Counted from the stretch's first letter, positions 22,171 to 37,100 are shown. The stretch: 64,000 bases of DNA from Spodoptera frugiperda (GCF_023101765.2 NC_064239.1:10312315-10376314), one strand, 5' to 3'. The notes: a model not told the origin generated them from the sequence alone. A program made the numbers and translations.

Positions 22171-25100
22171 CTAGAAACATTGCTAATTAGTTACCAATTC
22201 ATAAGCTTTAAAATAATGTAAAATTGTCTATATGTATATTGTGATAGTGTTTATTTTAGACTACACTGATTTAAAATTATGCAAATATGCCAATTACATT
22301 TTATGCTTTGTCATCATTACATTATCAACACAATATTTTAAATCAACACCTATTGTAAATACAGATTTGTTTTTCCTAATTATTATAAAATAATGTGATT
22401 GTAACCATTAGTTACATTTGCATTAAAATAATAATATTAATAAATGTGGCATTTTAACGAGTTGACATAATTATGGAATGAATTTGTTTGTTAAACAGTC
22501 CATTCATTACGCAATCACTTCGAAACCATGAAATCGATTGACTCGGGATTGAGTCCCCAATTCTGTACACATCGGAAATTTAATGCTCTTAATCCTGGCT
22601 GCCGGGGATTTGTCGACAAATTTGTTATTAGCTGAATTCGCAAAAGTTTTTCAATGAAATTTTTGTGGCCGAATTTGCTTTAGATTTTCGATATTTTTTT
22701 TTATTTAAAATGGTTCGGTACATGGAAATTATGTTGCGGAACGTGTTCAATAATGGTAATCACTAAGCCAATTTTCCTTTGTTCTATACTGTATATTAGG
22801 TAATTTGATTTCTGACAATGTGTATAAATTTTGTCACTGTGATCTATCAGATTATCTACCATGGCAGCAAATGCTTGGTGGCATGTTGGTCAGGTTCCAC
22901 TAGACAATACTCAAATATAGTCAGTAGATTATTGCTCAAATTCCGATATTTCCAAATTTCCGCTTTCAAAATTGTTATAAAATTTTTTTATGGCATCGAA
23001 CTTTCGATTATTATTGAAAAAGGTAGTTTTTTTTTTTTATGGGCACTTTAGTACTCTTTCTGATTTGACAATCAGAAAGGGTGCATGTAGGTATGTATAT
23101 GTGAGGACCATTTTGGATTAAAGGATCCCTCAGTATATTAACTTTATAACTATATTAACTATTTGTGTTGCACATTGCAATGTTTCTGCATTGTTCTCAC
23201 ATACACACATGTACAATTATTAACTGGAAAAATGTATTGTTTAGTTAATTTGATCACTGACAATGATGTGTATAGATTCTACGAATTCTCTAATAATGGA
23301 TTCGAATTAAACCTTTATTTTGTAACTGGATAACGACAGACCGCAGATAGCGTGCAGGCAGCGTGCACTATATTGTGGTGACAGTGGTTAGCGCGAGACC
23401 ACACTAGTAACTGCGTAATTAGCTTCACGTGGCTTTCTGACTATTTAATACGTCATTTAATACCAATATTACAGAGTTTAATTAATATTTTTTATTAATT
23501 TAGATTATGTATATGATTTTCTCACACGACCGTATCGAGAAAACCTCTACTAGTTTCATACGCTGCTTATGAATAAAACTCCGGTCGTAGTGCGTAAGCA
23601 AGATTTGTCAATGAAGTACGTTATATATTATGTTATTACATTAAACTTTCAGTATTGGTTATTTAAAACATTCTTAAATTCAATTGTTAGTTAATTATGC
23701 AATGTCACGCCTTTTATCTCCGAAGGGGTGGGCAGAGGTGCACATTACGGCACGTAATCCAGCTATACAACATACATCCAGTTTTCACCATTTGTTTTAT
23801 AAGTCCTATTTCATAGCGGGTGAGCCTATTGCCATATACTTGAACACAATTTCAGACTATAGAGTCCGAAATACTGTACTACAACTGAGAAATTTCCTAA
23901 AAACCGTAGTAATATTTTGCCCGACCCAGGAATCGAACCCGAGGCCCATTTTTCGGCAAGTGCACTTGCGACCACTTGACCAACCGGACAGTCAGTGATA
24001 GTAACTTAATGTAATGTAATAAATGAATGTTTAGTGTAAGTAATAATAATGGATATAAAAATAAAACATACATTTGAAATTACCTGTTCTCCGTGCGTCC
24101 AGGTGATGGAGCTCGGCGGCTCAGGAGTGTGACGCACGGTACAGGTCAGGTTGATGGTGGAGCCGGCTTGGATGAACAGCTCCGGTCCACTTGATATTAC
24201 CGTTTCTGGTTCTAGAGGAAAGAGAAAAGAGATTTTTATATCACATTATCTATATAATTAATACGTGATGCAAAAACTATAGAAGGTTTTACGAAAATTG
24301 CGCGGACGTAGGAGCACAAAATTTGGTACACTTATAGTTTATGTGTAGGATAGTGGAGAACGCTAATATTTATCAAAAATAATGCTTATAAAGTACATTA
24401 AATCAATAAATAAAACATTACTACCATGCATAGTATCTGATCGTATTTGACAAAACGTCAAAATCGAGACACAAACACATATTGCGATGATATTCTCACG
24501 TCAGTTTTCCTGTTCAGGATGCGCCGGAATATATTAATTTGAATTTTACAAAACTAATAGCAAAGGTAGGGAGGCCTTTGCCCTGCAGTGGGACGATCAT
24601 GGCTGAAATCTAAATCTAATTCTAAATAGCAATTCGTTAAATACAAATTATCCTTGAACGTATGTTAAGTGGTATTGTAAATTAAATAGTATATGGTCGA
24701 ATTTCGACCACTAGGCGACCACTAGTTGAGATAAATGGTTCTTATTATAATATAACACACTACAATGACATTAAGTTTTATGTAGTTGAAAACAGTTACT
24801 TGAGTAACTGTTACTTGAGTAACTGTTTTCAACTAAGATTTCAGCAAAGATTGATTTCTGTAAATGTAATTTCGTCGTGGTGGCCCGTAGGCTTAAGACG
24901 CCCTCTGCTCAGTCCGCTCCTCATATATGAGAGCGCGGGTTCGAAACTTACCAACGGCAAGTACCAATGTCTCCAAGTTACACCGTTTTCTAACATTATT
25001 TAGACACCACTGACAAACGGTGAAGGAAAACATCGGGAGGAAACCTGGGCCTATAATTTCTAATTATAAGTCGGAAATTACCATCCTGAATTGAGCAAGC

Positions 25101-28100
25101 GAGGTGATTAATGCTCAAACCTTCTCCGTGTGAGAAGAGGCCTTTGGTCAGCAGTGGTCCCTTATAGGTTGTTGATGTGATGTGTTGAAAATAGTCTCCC
25201 ATAAAATTAAATTTTAAAAACGTAATTTAAAAATGTTTGGTGTACGATCCTTTTACCTTATATTTGAGATTTTTAAAAGTTCCAATTAGAATATTGCTTT
25301 GAAGAAGATTATGAAGCATTTTTTGGACCTACATCTGGAATTTATTTCATATACATATATTATGTTTTATGAATTCATTACATACGTATATTTAATATTA
25401 AAAACTAATCTCTTAGATTCTCCTAAAAGATAGCCTTTCAAGCAAGACTATGATGTAATCAAATCAGATTTTACTAGACTTTATTGACTAAGCACTAATA
25501 ACTAGAAATTAATATTGTCTTCGCAAATACCATTAGAAGAGAAGCCTTTTCTTTGTACTGAGAATAATGGAACCTACCGCCTCTTCTCAGTTATTAGCTA
25601 TTTACTTTGATTGATATAAATGAAAGTTAACTATCTACTTTATGAAATATGACTTAAGTAAATAGAATTACGTCATATTTTGAAGTACCTTAGCCACATG
25701 TATGTATAAGCTGAAAGATGAACAAAGCGTACAGTCCCTGGCCATATTATTAGAAGCACTCACATTATGTAAGTTGGTAATTATTTTGATGTTTAAAGGC
25801 TTCTATCTAGATCTTATAAATTTCTGTAATAAATTGACTATTCTTGACAAAAAGATTTTTTCTGTAAAAATAAATATTACAATAAACCTCAATAAATATG
25901 TATTTAAGTACATATAACACTCATAATTATGTTTCAACGTAAAAGTAGTGAATATGCACAGAGTAAACTCATCTAAATGTGTACATTTAAAAAAAAACAA
26001 GAGTGCGTCTAATAATGTAGCCAGGGACTGTAAGTAACTCAAACCTTTTTGTTCTTTTTTTTTGAGATTGGAAAATCATCCAATGACTTCTCCCGCCTTA
26101 GTGTCAGACTCTTTCTGACTAAAAACCACCCCGTTCCTTCTCCTGCTTTGAGCCGGAGCCCCGGTAACCTTTAACGTTGTCCGCAACTCCGGATCGGGCA
26201 AGTAACTCAAACCTACCTACCTAATTCTAGCTTGTTTTCTAGGATGCCTTTGAAATACGAGGTAGAGTTTCTGTTTAAACACGTTAGCGATCGTACAAAA
26301 CAGTTAGGTACAATAAAATTCCATAGAAAAATTAGGGCTTCACACAAAGATAAGCCTTTTGTTGTATACCATTATATTATATTTACATAACGACCCACAC
26401 AAATTTGTATGTGAAAGGTTACACTTGAAACGTTCATTGTAACAAACACTAGGAATATACATAAAAAACGGACGAAAATCTGGAGAGACTCAACATAGTC
26501 GGCAATACAGAGGGCAAACGATCACGTGGCCGATCACCAACACGATGGAAAGATCAGATCAAGGAATCGTCTACCACCGTATTTCACCAACTCGTTCACG
26601 ATGCCTTGGACAGAAACCGACGCGATGGAGACAAATAATTCGGTTCAAATGCTAATCCAATGATGACTACGATCCTCAGTCATGAGGGGCCGACTACAGA
26701 GAGAGAGAGAGGAATATACATATACATATTTTGCCAGTTATCATGGTAATACAGAGTAAGTATATTCCTAGACATTAGGCTCCATTTTCACAAAAAAATC
26801 TTCAAACAGCCGAAAATCCTAATAATACATTACCCGACCTAAATCCCAAATCTCTTGACATGTGAGGCAGCTAATGAAGAATGTGTAAAAGAATTTATAC
26901 CAACCTACGATATTAAGGAAGACAGCGTGTCCTATAGGCGGCGTGGTGGATATCTGGCACTCGTACTGGCCGGAGTCGCGGCGCTGCGGGCTGCGGATGC
27001 GCAGCGCCCACTCCTCGGAGCGCGGCTTGTGCTGCGCCTCGAACCGCTGGTCCGACGTGTACGTGTAGCGGCCCACTGTTAGCAGGTGGATGTCGCGGTG
27101 GCGGACCCATGATACCTGTGTAATAAGAAACACGAAAAATAATATTTAATGCAGTATGCAATGCTCATCCAATGGATACTGATCCAATACAGCATTATCA
27201 ATGAGGCAGTAAATATTATTCTTCAGCCACAGGATAACAAAACACTGCTAAAAAATTTGAAGAATGATGCATTTAATGTATTACTGCTGTGGACATTTTA
27301 TAAATGCAAATTACTTTAGATTAGACAAACATAGGTACATAAAATAGAAACAGACCATCGACAACGACCACAGCAACAAATGATAAAGAAGCAATATCAC
27401 CTTCCGTACTGAGGAATATGGCGCAAGAAGAAGTACATAATATTAAAAACAATTTCATTGACAAAACACAAATTCCGACCCTTAACCCAAAACCATAACA
27501 AACCCAAACAACTGAAAACCGATAACAAAATAAACACACTTTAACAATTTAAGGGGCATGAATATAAAAAAAAATCTTTTCATTCTTTATCTTTTATACC
27601 TTTTTCATTCCAACTCAAATGCTAGATGACACACATAGATACGATTGAAAGAGCATTCCTGAATCGAACACATACAATTTACGTGTAAACCAAACATTTT
27701 GTTCGTCTTCTGATAATGTAATGTTTGTGATAGCAAGAGAATAAAGGAAACATACATTATATAATTTCTTTGTTTGTTGGTCTGTTTGTAAGAGATAAAG
27801 CTTTTGTTTTAATTAAAATTAAAATATACAGACGCGAGCAGTAATGGAATAGCGTTTTAGGTAGCTTTTCCACCAGAGATGTGCTATGCTACGTTGTTGT
27901 GGATGCGTTTGGCTTCTACAATCATATTCATTGGTACACATAGCTTAGCACTGGTGGAAACTAACTCAGATAAGCTATGTTTTTTACATAGAAAGATGCG
28001 CGCTATGGATTGCTTCCTTACTATCGACACATCGCATACTCAACACTGCACATATTCCTCGCACAGCTACATAGCTTAGTATCAGTGGAAACGGTCACAT

Positions 28101-31100
28101 AGTTTCACAACTTAGCTATTACATTTTCATAGCATTAGCTACATAGCACATATCTGGTAGCAAAGCACCGTTACGTTGGTTTTAAGTCTCATGCTGTTTC
28201 TGTCATTTTACTTTGTAGTGAACTAAGATTAAATATTATTTTCCCAAAAATAATTTCAATAATATTATTCCATAGTATTCCGATATGAATATTATCAATG
28301 GACGAGTACTTCTGTCTCCTGATTTCTGCATTTTTCATCCCATTTTTTTTCATTGTTATAGGTTTTTATTTAAAATGGAATGATTGAATGATACCTCTGA
28401 ACTCTCAGAAAAAAATTGGCTGGTGATAAAAAAATCAGGCTGTATAATAATTTTTCTAGTGCTTAATATTTTCTAATTAAATTATTTTATTTGACTGTAA
28501 ACATAATTATGAACACATATATCAAACCATAGACGACATAGTGTTTACCTATAAAACATTTAATTTGTTTTACTGTTATCACAAATCAGTAACTACAGAA
28601 TAAAAATCACCAATGAAACTTTCTATTGGTAAGAATTATTTCCCAGCCAACCCCAAGAATTTAAGTGAAGAAACTGTTTCTGATTAGCATAACAAACCAG
28701 AATTTGCATCTTTAAACTTCACTATCAGTCAGCGTTTTTTGTTTGCTTTATTAAAACTTTCTTCATAAAACGTTCTGTTACTTTTAGAACATGCAAATTG
28801 CATTTTCATAGTGGACTCAAATAATCTTTTAATTTTATGAATACTGTCTCAGTAGTTGGTTAGTGAAGTAAATAAAAACTTTTAGGAAGAGAGATATAAT
28901 TAATAGGTAAATATAATTTGTTTTGTAACCTGTGATTATCCTACTAATATTATAAATGCAAAAGTTTGTGAGTATGGATCTTTGTTACTCCTTTACGAAA
29001 AAACTACTGAAGGGATTGGAATGTAATTTGAAATAGGGTTAGATTATGGTCTGGTATAACACAATCGGGCGTGGCCGCTGGCAGAAGCTAATGTGACATA
29101 TAAACAAAAGCGAATAAATCACAAAAAATCTAGAATAAATCCAACAATATGACCCACATACTTATAACAATGAGAGAATGGAAAGCGGTCTATTTCTGAG
29201 AATACTCGAGCCACATCTAGTACGTCGTAAACTAGCCTCCTCCAATATCGGATTCGGTCCGGAGACATCGTTATACAAAAAGTTACCGAAGGGACAGAAT
29301 AATGTTGAAACATAAATAAACGAACTTAGCATTTCAAAGGATGTCCGTAATAAAGGCCCGGCCTTTATAACTGACGCTGTTTTCACTGTCTTCAAAGACA
29401 AAATTATTAATGGTGGTATTGATTTCGAAGGTTTAAACGACAAATTGATACCTGTTTGCTAATGGACGGAACTGGAACCGAACTATTTCACGGCTTTGTG
29501 AGGAGCTGTGAGTAATGGCGATACTTTAGATGGTTGAAATGTCACTGAATGAGACTGAAACCGGAGGTATTAAATGTGAGTTATATTTAGATCCTTGGCC
29601 CAAAGTGATTGGGTTTTCGTTATGTATACAATGAATTATACAAATATATAAAATATACAACAAGAAATCGGTAATAATCATCTTTGTTATTTTTCATTTT
29701 TGGTTAATTCTAAGACATTTTCCTTAGCATGTACGTTAAAAAAACGATAGCACTTTGTATACTTTCCGCATACAAAGTGCCCCATTAAAGAACACTCAAA
29801 GTACTTAAAAAGAAACAATGTATATATCAATCTTCGACACCACTTCGTTCTATAGCTCATCCCGGCGTGAGTTAAACGACAGCTTCTATTAAAAAGTTTC
29901 TAGTGTCAACCTGTCCTACTTTATATCTTGCTATAAAAATATTTTAATGTTGTTTACAAACAGCTATTTTGTAAGTGTAACGTTGAGACACTTAATGGTC
30001 GGCGAAGAAAACCGAGACGGTTTCAGCGTTCAGCAATAAAGAAAAAATATCGCTCCAATTTTCCCTTTAGATTTTTTTAAAGAATTCTTTGTAATGGATC
30101 AGTCTTAAGCACTTTACTGGGTTGGACTTATCAATAGAGATGAAGTGCGTACTTGTAAAGCAAAGAGGTCGATACCTGTAAATATAAAACTGCCTGACCC
30201 TAACGCTTAAGTATTTTATCCATTCAATATAGGATCCGGCGATCTAGATCTGTTGGTTGGGAGTATATTCATCTCTGGTCCATTTTTATAAGTAGAGGTA
30301 TTCGTTTTTTGGGCGTTATGATAAATCTGATCTTTATAAAATGTTATTTTCTTAATGCCGTACTCAATCATTTAATAGTCAGGCACTTAACTCAGCAACA
30401 GTTTTCGAAACAATTTTTTTACCAAGAAATAGTTTAACTAATCATTAAATGTCTCTGAGTGAGTCACTTAATGTTGATTCTTTTGTCTGGTCATTTGAAA
30501 AACCCCTAACACATATATTGCTATATAAATGAAAACAGAGTGCATAAAGAATTTTATATTCTCTTTTTGGGATTAACGATAGAGATATAAAAAGTGAATT
30601 TAAAAATTGACGATGTGTAGAATATACGTTGGGATGAATTTGCAAACCAGCAGATTTTAAGCTGAACTGGAACAAAAATGGGTATAAAAGGCCAGATCAT
30701 GGAATATAAAAGAATTTTTAGGATGATAAATCGTGAGACGTTGAAGTAGTTTCTTTTTTCATTTAACGGGAAATGTTTCGAGAGTCCAGAGCCGTTTTTT
30801 GGTGAAAAATTCTACGAATTTGGCTTTCAACATGTAAAATTTCTGTAGATATTAATGAAGCATGTCGGATGAAACAGCTTAGGATTTTTTACGAAATTCT
30901 TAGTAGCGAACTGGCAGAGGTACAAAATCACGGCAGGTAAATGGAAATGGATTTTCCTTTAGTAATAAAGCTGTGAAAGCCAGCGACCTTTAATGTCATG
31001 CATCTGAAAGTAGTTGTTGACAATAACAGACGTGTCAACGCGGATATTTTAATAAAACGTTTTATTTTATTCAAATAATAGTAAAACTTTACTTAATTTT

Positions 31101-34100
31101 TCGTATAAAAGATATGTCTTTAGAAGATAATGATTATGCTATCTTTGTTAGAAAGGATGACATCCATGTATTATGTATTTAACAAGTGTGTGTAAGTAAT
31201 TCAGACTTATTATAAAAAATAAAATGTATGAAAATGACACGGACCAAGAGTCCGTGGAGAAAGAATATAAATGGAATTTAAAAAAAACATGTGCATTTTG
31301 TATATCCCTGGAGAAAGACAGCATGCATTTCCTAACAGTGAGATAAAGAGAAACTGTAGATGTATATTTATATAGGTTAGTCTTTAAATTAGAGTCACAA
31401 TTTGATACGAAAATTACATTATACAAAGTCTGCTATATAAACCTAAACAAATATAATTTTGAACGATTATTATAATAATAATATTGTATGACTTCGAATT
31501 CAATTGTTACTAGAGGGCAACGCAGACGAATTTAATATGACATGTAATACTTATTTGTTTTCAAGTATGTATATATATTCGTATTGTAGTTTATAACAAG
31601 CTCGCCCACATAACCATTATAATATCTATCTCAAAATGTTACGCAATAATATGACTTCTGAATGTAAATAAAGGACTATAATTGCATGCCATCAAACTTA
31701 TTAGCTTTATCCTATCACTCGCTACTCCCACGCGGTTTCACCCGCTCTGCTCAGCTCTTATTCATCTCAGCGTAATATTTTATAGCCTATAGCCTTCCTT
31801 GATAAATGCGCTACCCCGCACAAAAACAATTATTCAAATCGAATCAGTAATTCTGGAGATTAGCGCATTCACTTATCAGCTTTATGTTTTTAGTATAGGT
31901 AATAGATTTAAACCACTTACCGTTCTATTCTGCAGGTTTTTTACTCTGCAGAGTAATCGAACTGGATGTCCGACCAGTCCAGTTATATTTCTAGGTGTAC
32001 TAGGGTCAAAGTAGGGTGCGTCAGGAGATCCTTGCCATTCTTGAAGGAATTCTGCCCTGAAGTGACGTGAGGAGACGTCCATTGTTGAGTGGTCTTGAGG
32101 TGACTCGGTGCCGGAATCAGCTATAAGAAAAAAGACAATACTATAGGTAGTGCTAGCAATAAGATTTTTTTTTTGGTATAGGGGGCAAATAAGCAGAATG
32201 GTCACCTAATGGTAAGCGATCAACGCCGCCCATGCACACCCACAACACAATAGGAGCCACAGGTGCGTTGATTTAAAAAAAAGTACGTTCATTTCTTGAA
32301 GGTAGGAAAAGCTAGTTATATAGGTACGTCATAGTTAAATATTGTTATGAATATAACTAAATGTAATATACATATGTAACGACGGCTAGTGACGTTTTAC
32401 TTGTACTGTGTTTAAGAACAAATAAATATATTTTGTCTGTGCCAACTATTCTGCCGTATCATTATAAGCATTAATAAATTATACCAGTATTACGAGTGAC
32501 TACACAAAGTATGTTAGAATCCACCCACTCAGCAATGTGTTATCTCTACTCTACCCCTTTGGGGATAAAAAGGCGTGACGTTTTGTGTGTACTAGGTACT
32601 TTTTGCGTAGTTGGATGGTACATAACTTTTATTTTATGTTTAAATATACACACACTCATAAATAGATGTACACAGGCTATTCAAAGCTTCGCTTGCACAC
32701 CAAACCGCCATTTGATTCTTCAACATAAGAGGCTATTCGCCATCATAAGTGCTGCAAAGCCCTCATAACGTTGGAAAACGTATTACAGTTAAATAAACCG
32801 TGAAATAATCTATAAAGTTTGTTCCAATTCAATTTACGTTTATTTTTAATAAAATGTTTATTAAAATAAACGTCAATGGAATTGGAACTTTATAGATTAT
32901 TTCACTTATTATTAAATAAACGCAGTGTACTTAACGCACTGAATTATTAATTAAGTTTCCATTTGATCTGACAAAAGGATACCAATCGTAATGACAATTA
33001 AATAATTTAATGCACTCACGAAGCGTTTTCGAAATGAATCGTTCGGAAGATTTTTTTATATTTTATTTCAAATTGCTCCATGAGTTCAAATCTGATCAAA
33101 ACGTATAAAGTAATTGGATTTGTGTTTTCCACACATTTGTAATAAATAAACTTTGTTGTAGTGAGCGGTGAGCTAAAGTATTAACAATGTTTAATGTAAA
33201 TACAGATACCTAATCGAAATAGAAATGGATAGTATTTGTCTGTTTTAATTTTTAGACGACCTGCCTCTGATACAAATGTCATTCAAAACACTAGTCAAAT
33301 AAAAGAAAAGATTAATTAATTATGAGATTGGCATCGATATTTAACTAAATATATGAAAACCTATGTCAATATACATTGACTTTTCTATTGGAGTGGACTA
33401 GAGTTAAAATGCCATTTATCTAAGAGGACTGCCTTGAAGTGTTATCTCCTTTCTGTTAATCCTTTATAAAGGTATAAAATAAAGATAATAATTGAAAATA
33501 TTTCCATTTCCCTCAACTTTTCAAGGAACCACTTATTTTTGTACGGATTTGTGTGCTCTCACAGGCTTTGGACTACGTAAGTGGCTTAAAATGTTAGCAG
33601 ATTGTTTTCAGCTGAATTCAATTGCAAGTTAAAGCTGTTCTGGGAAGGCTATTCAACTGGCTATATTTTGTAAAGGACTAAAGCGAGTAATATTATATGA
33701 GATACCTTTTTTTGAGGGGAGAAAATCATCCAATGACTTCTCTCGTCTTAGGCGAGGCGAGAGGGAGTGTAAGACTCTTACTGACTAAAAACCACTAGGC
33801 AGTCTGCAGCTCCGATATGAGATATCTAGGTTTAAAATACACTCACGTGCTGCTGGTAGATGCTAAGTATCTTTACTTTGTAATTTAAAAGCATGTATTA
33901 AGTTCGACATCGACTTTACCATGCACGTAATAGCGATTAAAATCGATTGCTTTTAAGTTTCCTCTCATTTTGCTCCCTTTGTGTGAGAGGATTGCGGATC
34001 ACGAGATCTCGGAGTTTGTCTGACCATAAGTGCTCTTAATACCTTTAGAAATTAGGAGAAGTTGGCGGTTTTCCTTTATGTTTAAAATACACTCACGTGG

Positions 34101-37100
34101 TGCTGGTAGATAAGTACTAAGTATCTTTACTTTGTAATTTAAAAGCATGTATTAAGTTCGACATCGACTTTACCATGCACGTAATAGCGATTAAAATCGA
34201 TTGCTTTTAAGTTTCCTCTCATTTTGCTCCCTTTGTGTAGAGGATTGCGGATCACGAGCTATTTATTACAATTAACTCATGTAGCGTAAGATTTCATGGT
34301 ACATTGACAATTAAAAAAAATATATAAATTAAAACATTCTACTATGATTAACAATCAAATAAGTTAATAATGTTTATATTTCATAAGACATCTACAATGT
34401 TATAAGAAAAATGTAGAATTTTGTTTTAATTAAATACGTAGATACTTATATATTCTTATTTGAAGATAATTTATAAACCTTTTTTATTTTTTAAGGTGGC
34501 AAAATCATCCAATCCAATCCAATGACCTCTCTCGCCTTAGATGAGGCGAGATTGAGTGTCAGACTCTTACTGACTAAAAACTACCCTGTTCCTAGTCCTG
34601 CTTTTCGAGCTGGAGCCCCGGTAAACCCGCTAGGTAGTCCGCAGATCCGGATCAGGCATCAGCCATACTAGACACCATCTGAGGTATTCTGATGGCTCTT
34701 TGAGGTGCGCGCGGAACGCGATGCGCGGAATGCACGGGTCTAGTTCTGTTCGGGCGGAAGCTACCCTTGCTCGCCGTCTACAGACCCGTACTTACGGAGG
34801 CCAGAGTATTTTGCGCGAACCCCGACGCCCGGAGTATCTCTCGCGAAGGCTGGGAGGTGAGGAGGTTCGTTCCCTCACGTGCCCCGCCTCCTTCTTTGCT
34901 AGCATGACTGCTTCGCAGAAGGAGGAGACGTCATCCCAGTCTCGCTCGCTCCTCCAGAGACACTCCGGGCGTCGGGAATCGCGCGACGATCTCCAGCCAC
35001 CGTTCACTATCACCTGTTTTTTCAGAACATTTTCCATAGTAACGTTTATTTTTTTTTACACTATCGAAAAGTAGAGATTTCAACGAACAAAAAGCCCACC
35101 GAACTTTATAAAAAATCTGATATTTTGACGCGTGAATTTTCGATTGAAAATTAGGATAATTTTTCGGTATTTAATCAATAAATAATTGGTAAAAAAATTA
35201 ATTTTTCAATTCCAAAAAAATACAATGTATTTGGTACATATAAAGGCACGTTTTCACAAAATTTCGTTAAAAAATAAATATTTTTGTCGAAGATAACAAT
35301 AAAAAACCGAAATCGTAGTTTTTTTAATTTTTCACAAAATTTTGAGGTAATACAAAAAAGTGTAAATACAAAAGTTGTAGATCTTTTTATTACCTACAAC
35401 TTTGCCGTTGAACTTTTTTTTATAGGACTTGTAGTTTCGCCGAAAATTGCGATAAACCGATTTTTCCTCTTAAAACCTCCCTCCCCCCCACTTCCCGAAC
35501 TCGGATGGAGTGGAATTTTTATTTTTTTCCATTTTTAGCATATTCTCTTCCATTTCCAATAGGTTTCATTCTACTATAAATTTCTTTTGTTTCAAAACCT
35601 ATCTGCACTGGCCTAAATGGTGTAATATTGAATTAGAATCGAACAGTATAATGGACAGCTGGAAAAAAATATATGTCAATGGCTCAAAAATGCTCGGAAG
35701 AAATATATGTATAACATGACAGGACGTATCAATGGTTGTTGCTCTTATACTCAAAGGCATATGTACTTTAAACGTAAATTAAACTCAAACTAAGCGTATG
35801 AACATGTTTGATGCCGCCAGTAAGAACACGTATGTAAGAGCGATGTATCGATAGTACGGAAGTCATCCACGCATCTTTCCATAAAAAACCTAGCTTAGCT
35901 GAATCCGTTTCCACCAGTGTTATGCTATGTGTACCAATGAATATGAGCCAAACGTACGTAACGTAGTATACTTATATATCATAGCACATCTCTGGTGAAA
36001 AATCACCCTTCTCTTCCTCGACTTTAAAAACAATTTGCAGTATTCGCAGAAGTGGATGGCCTTAGCTTTTGATTTTTTTGAGCACCAACTTTGTACAGAA
36101 TTTCAAGGATTCGGCCAGAACTTTTGTTACAGATTGTGTGTGTGTGTGCCAATTATTTTTGTGTTTCGCAAATATATTGTGTTCAAAGTTTGACTATACT
36201 ATAGTATAAGAGTGTTCTGTGGCTTATGTTTGTGTGAGTAAGTGACCTTTGGAAAGGATCCAATTAACTGATTTTATTCTTATAGCAGACACTTTGGTTT
36301 TGTTTTTCTTTCATGAAGTTTTGTAATACTTTGTTGATTTATAGAAAAAGTAGCAGCGAAGATAAATATCATCTTAACATATCTTATGTATGGTAATGAT
36401 ACCTGTGTGAGACCTAATATTTGTGACATTTGCTAAAGTTAAATTATATGATACCACTCCTTTAATTTTATTTAAAGTATATCTCCCATAATTTTAGTTT
36501 AGTTTGTCAGTATAAGTAGTGGTGGAACTTTAAATTAGTTTTATGGAGGGTGTGAAAACCACCCCTTGTTGTCATATTCCCTGCAGTCACCACCGCTATA
36601 CTTGGCATTCATAGTTGGAACCAGTTAGCGAATTTAATTCGGAACTTCGTGTCCAATTTAAATTTCAGTTTATTTTATTTTGTTCGTCAGTTTTTATTGA
36701 GTTTCGTTTTGTTTTTGCGCGTGTAGTTTTAATTGTGGCATTTATTATGTCTGGCAATGCAACTGCCAAAATAAAAATATTAATTAATAGAATTATACAA
36801 AAAAAGATATTTAGCTTAAAATTATTTATTTACATGCTACCTCTATTACTTTTAACAATAGTCTCTTTTTTTAAATAATTTGAAAAGGGTGTATGAAACC
36901 ATGTTTGGATTAAAAAAATCTGCAGTTTTTTCGTTATCCGCAACCACTTTTTTGGTTCTATGAAACGCTTAGTTTTGCTTCGAATTTCATGAACTTTTTC
37001 TATTGTTTGATTTTTGTCTGTTGACTGATGTTTGAATGTTGTCTAACTAGTCTTACGGAGAATCAAAGGCGAGACTCACAAAAATATGAAGGCAGTTTAG

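Noticed and set aside
24872..24945. Possible functional tRNA gene
   Set aside because: It is the decayed head of a SINE; no full cloverleaf can be drawn.
26855..27161. Overlapping long frames on both strands at dpr exon 3
   Set aside because: They are GC-rich shadows of the exon; only the minus frame with VSWVRHRD and the Cys motif fits the family and the splice sites.
36615..36878. 87-codon plus frame with hydrophobic end
   Set aside because: AT-rich sequence gives Phe/Ile/Leu/Lys-rich frames by chance; there is no domain, signal or splice evidence.
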